Shown here piece after piece: positions 21,954 through 23,004 of a stretch of DNA of 23,004 bases (positions are counted from its first letter, which is position 1; each line of letters begins with the position of its first letter). The notes beneath the pieces were generated by a model. The model was not told the DNA's origin. It saw nothing but the letters and a program-made list of their open reading frames with translations, and made no database searches. The position numbers and the translations under genes are program-made. Where the stretch lies: contig BLXT01000825.1 of assembly GCA_019648995.1 (NCBI GenBank), positions 712,189 through 735,192 on the forward strand. Direction: 5' to 3'. The DNA is from Plakobranchus ocellatus (taxonomy: Eukaryota; Mollusca; Gastropoda; Plakobranchidae).

Positions 21954-21962
<9 letters not shown>
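19601..21962. other. A-rich non-coding stretch
   Basis: Composition shifts to A-rich on the plus strand, including a 17-base A run at 19738-19754 and a purine-rich patch 'gagcgagagacagagagaac...gagggagggag' near 21625-21660. The short ORFs in both strands look like chance. A very weak candidate terminal exon at 20085 is discussed among the findings. Confidence 0.4.
19738..19754. repeat. A17 homopolymer
   Basis: Seventeen A after 'actggtcc'. It could be the tail of an old plus-strand retroposed sequence, but nothing recognisable precedes it. Confidence 0.85.

Positions 21963-22024
<62 letters not shown>
21963..22024. repeat. Compound microsatellite (TA)20-(CA)11
   Basis: About twenty TA units run directly into about eleven CA units. 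They lie within a wider alternating T/A region from about 21780, rich in 'atatatac' words. The 67-codon minus-strand ORF across it, with Tyr-Ile repeats, is an artefact of the repeat. Confidence 0.95.
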
Positions 22025-22923
22025 TGCATATCAAATATATTTATTGAAAAATTCAATCAACGATTAAACTTATGATTAAAAAAATAAAGCAATACAAGCT
22101 TGAGCTTTTGAGCTAGAGCTCGGCAATGAATCCGATATGCAAATATGTTTATACTACATGAAAAAGATGTTTTATATTTTTAAAAAAAAAAAAAGGAAAT
22201 TTAGAGCTTACAAAATATTGAAATGCAATGCTTAAATAGTGCCGACGCATATATTATTTATGACAATTTATAACAAGTGCATTAATGAATAAAGAAAAAG
22301 TATATACGTGCACTTAGTAGTCATCAACATATATGACTGTTATAATTGTGACAATAGATTGGGTGTTAATTTAGCTTTAAATGCTTTTTATATAGCGAAC
22401 AATGCAAAGTTTGACTTGGAAGATGGCAGATACCCCCATATCATAATGTGCACCAAAGGAGACACTGATTTTTAGCAATAATTAATCCTTACTCTTGGCA
22501 ATCTGGTATTACAAATAGTTAAACAGTGAGGTGTAAACAGACGGTGAATATAAGATGGTACTCTGAACTGAAGAGATTTGAATTTGAATATTATTTCAGT
22601 TCAAAGAAAGTTTAGAATAATTTGGAGGTTGCTGAGAGATTTGAAATATTCAATATCTCCAACTTTATCCTTAGATAAAGCCTGACAGCTCTCTTTTGCA
22701 GCGACTTTAAAGGACGCAACTTATTTAAAGCAGTACCACCTAAAATAAGTAATTCGAAGAAGAGTTTTCTGTGGATAAAAGCAACATTCAAGGCACTCCA
22801 ACAATTTCAAGAAATTTTGCATTCTTTCAAGTTGACAATGTAGAATTTGAAATTTTTGAAAATATATCGTGTATACGTGCAGACCACGAGAGTTTATTAT
22901 CGTCGATGCCTAAAACTCTTATA
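22025..22923. other. Non-coding 3' region
   Basis: AT-rich with no recognised gene. A possible acceptor 'ctctcttttgcag' ends at 22701 and is followed by an open frame to a TAG at 22841-22843. The evidence is too thin to call an exon. The plus-strand ORF from 22771 to 22968 overlaps the candidate transposon end and has no recognisable domain. Confidence 0.35.
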
Positions 22924-23004
22924 CGAGGGGCGTCCGAAAAGAAACAGGAAAAGGGGCATAATTCTTGAACCAATCCATATTTTTTAATTCTGTAAACGGG
23001 AAAC
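22924..23004 (+). mobile_element. Candidate mariner/Tc1-type transposon end (partial)
   Basis: Immediately after a TA dinucleotide (22922-22923) comes CGAGGGGCGTCCGAAAAG. This has the shape of mariner-superfamily terminal inverted repeats, commonly '(A)CGAGGG...CAAAAAGT', inserted at TA. The composition changes at this point. The window ends 81 bases in, before any transposase could begin, so neither the other terminus nor a coding region can be seen. This could instead be a short non-autonomous element. Confidence 0.4.

Noticed and set aside
21670..22021. Minus-strand ORFs rich in Tyr-Ile and Cys-Val
   Set aside because: They are translations of the (TA)n/(CA)n microsatellite and the alternating AT tract.

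Overview
The window is AT-rich, non-bacterial DNA from an animal genome. It shows GT-AG introns with polypyrimidine tracts, tRNA-derived SINEs, microsatellites, a possible mariner-type terminal repeat and almost no coding density. Frequent taggccta-like words and the SINE style suggest a marine invertebrate, possibly an echinoderm or another deuterostome. That is an impression, not a demonstration.

Layout. (1) About 410-7600 is the most structured part: a tandem array of four long, strongly diverged units of about 1.5-2.0 kb, plus one internally deleted unit of about 340 bp. The same ordered set of landmark words recurs in every full unit, and no reading frame is conserved. Two short inverted repeats recur within the units. 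One is the 19-nt hairpin GGGCTTTC-GAT-GAGAGCCC, the other is centred on TGGTCGACCA. Unit 1 carries an extra insert of about 390 bp. (2) About 7600-9244 is non-coding apart from one weak candidate leader exon at 8700-8801. (3) One plus-strand protein gene is supported. A first coding exon (9275-9410) and a second exon (13681 to about 13858) join in compatible phase across a 4.27-kb intron. They give roughly 104 residues of a polar, basic, probably disordered protein that I do not recognise. The gene probably continues. (4) About 13.9-23.0 kb holds no convincing exon. It is strongly T-rich on the plus strand to about 19.5 kb and A-rich after that, which may mark a transcription boundary.

Three plus-strand copies of one tRNA-derived SINE family lie at 12659-12810, 15712-15857 and 17784-17936. 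An (AT)n/(AC)n microsatellite occupies 21963-22024, and a candidate mariner/Tc1-type terminal repeat starts at about 22924 and runs off the window.

Nearly all other open frames are short chance ORFs in AT-rich DNA. Tandem unit boundaries are approximate because the copies are diverged and were aligned by eye.
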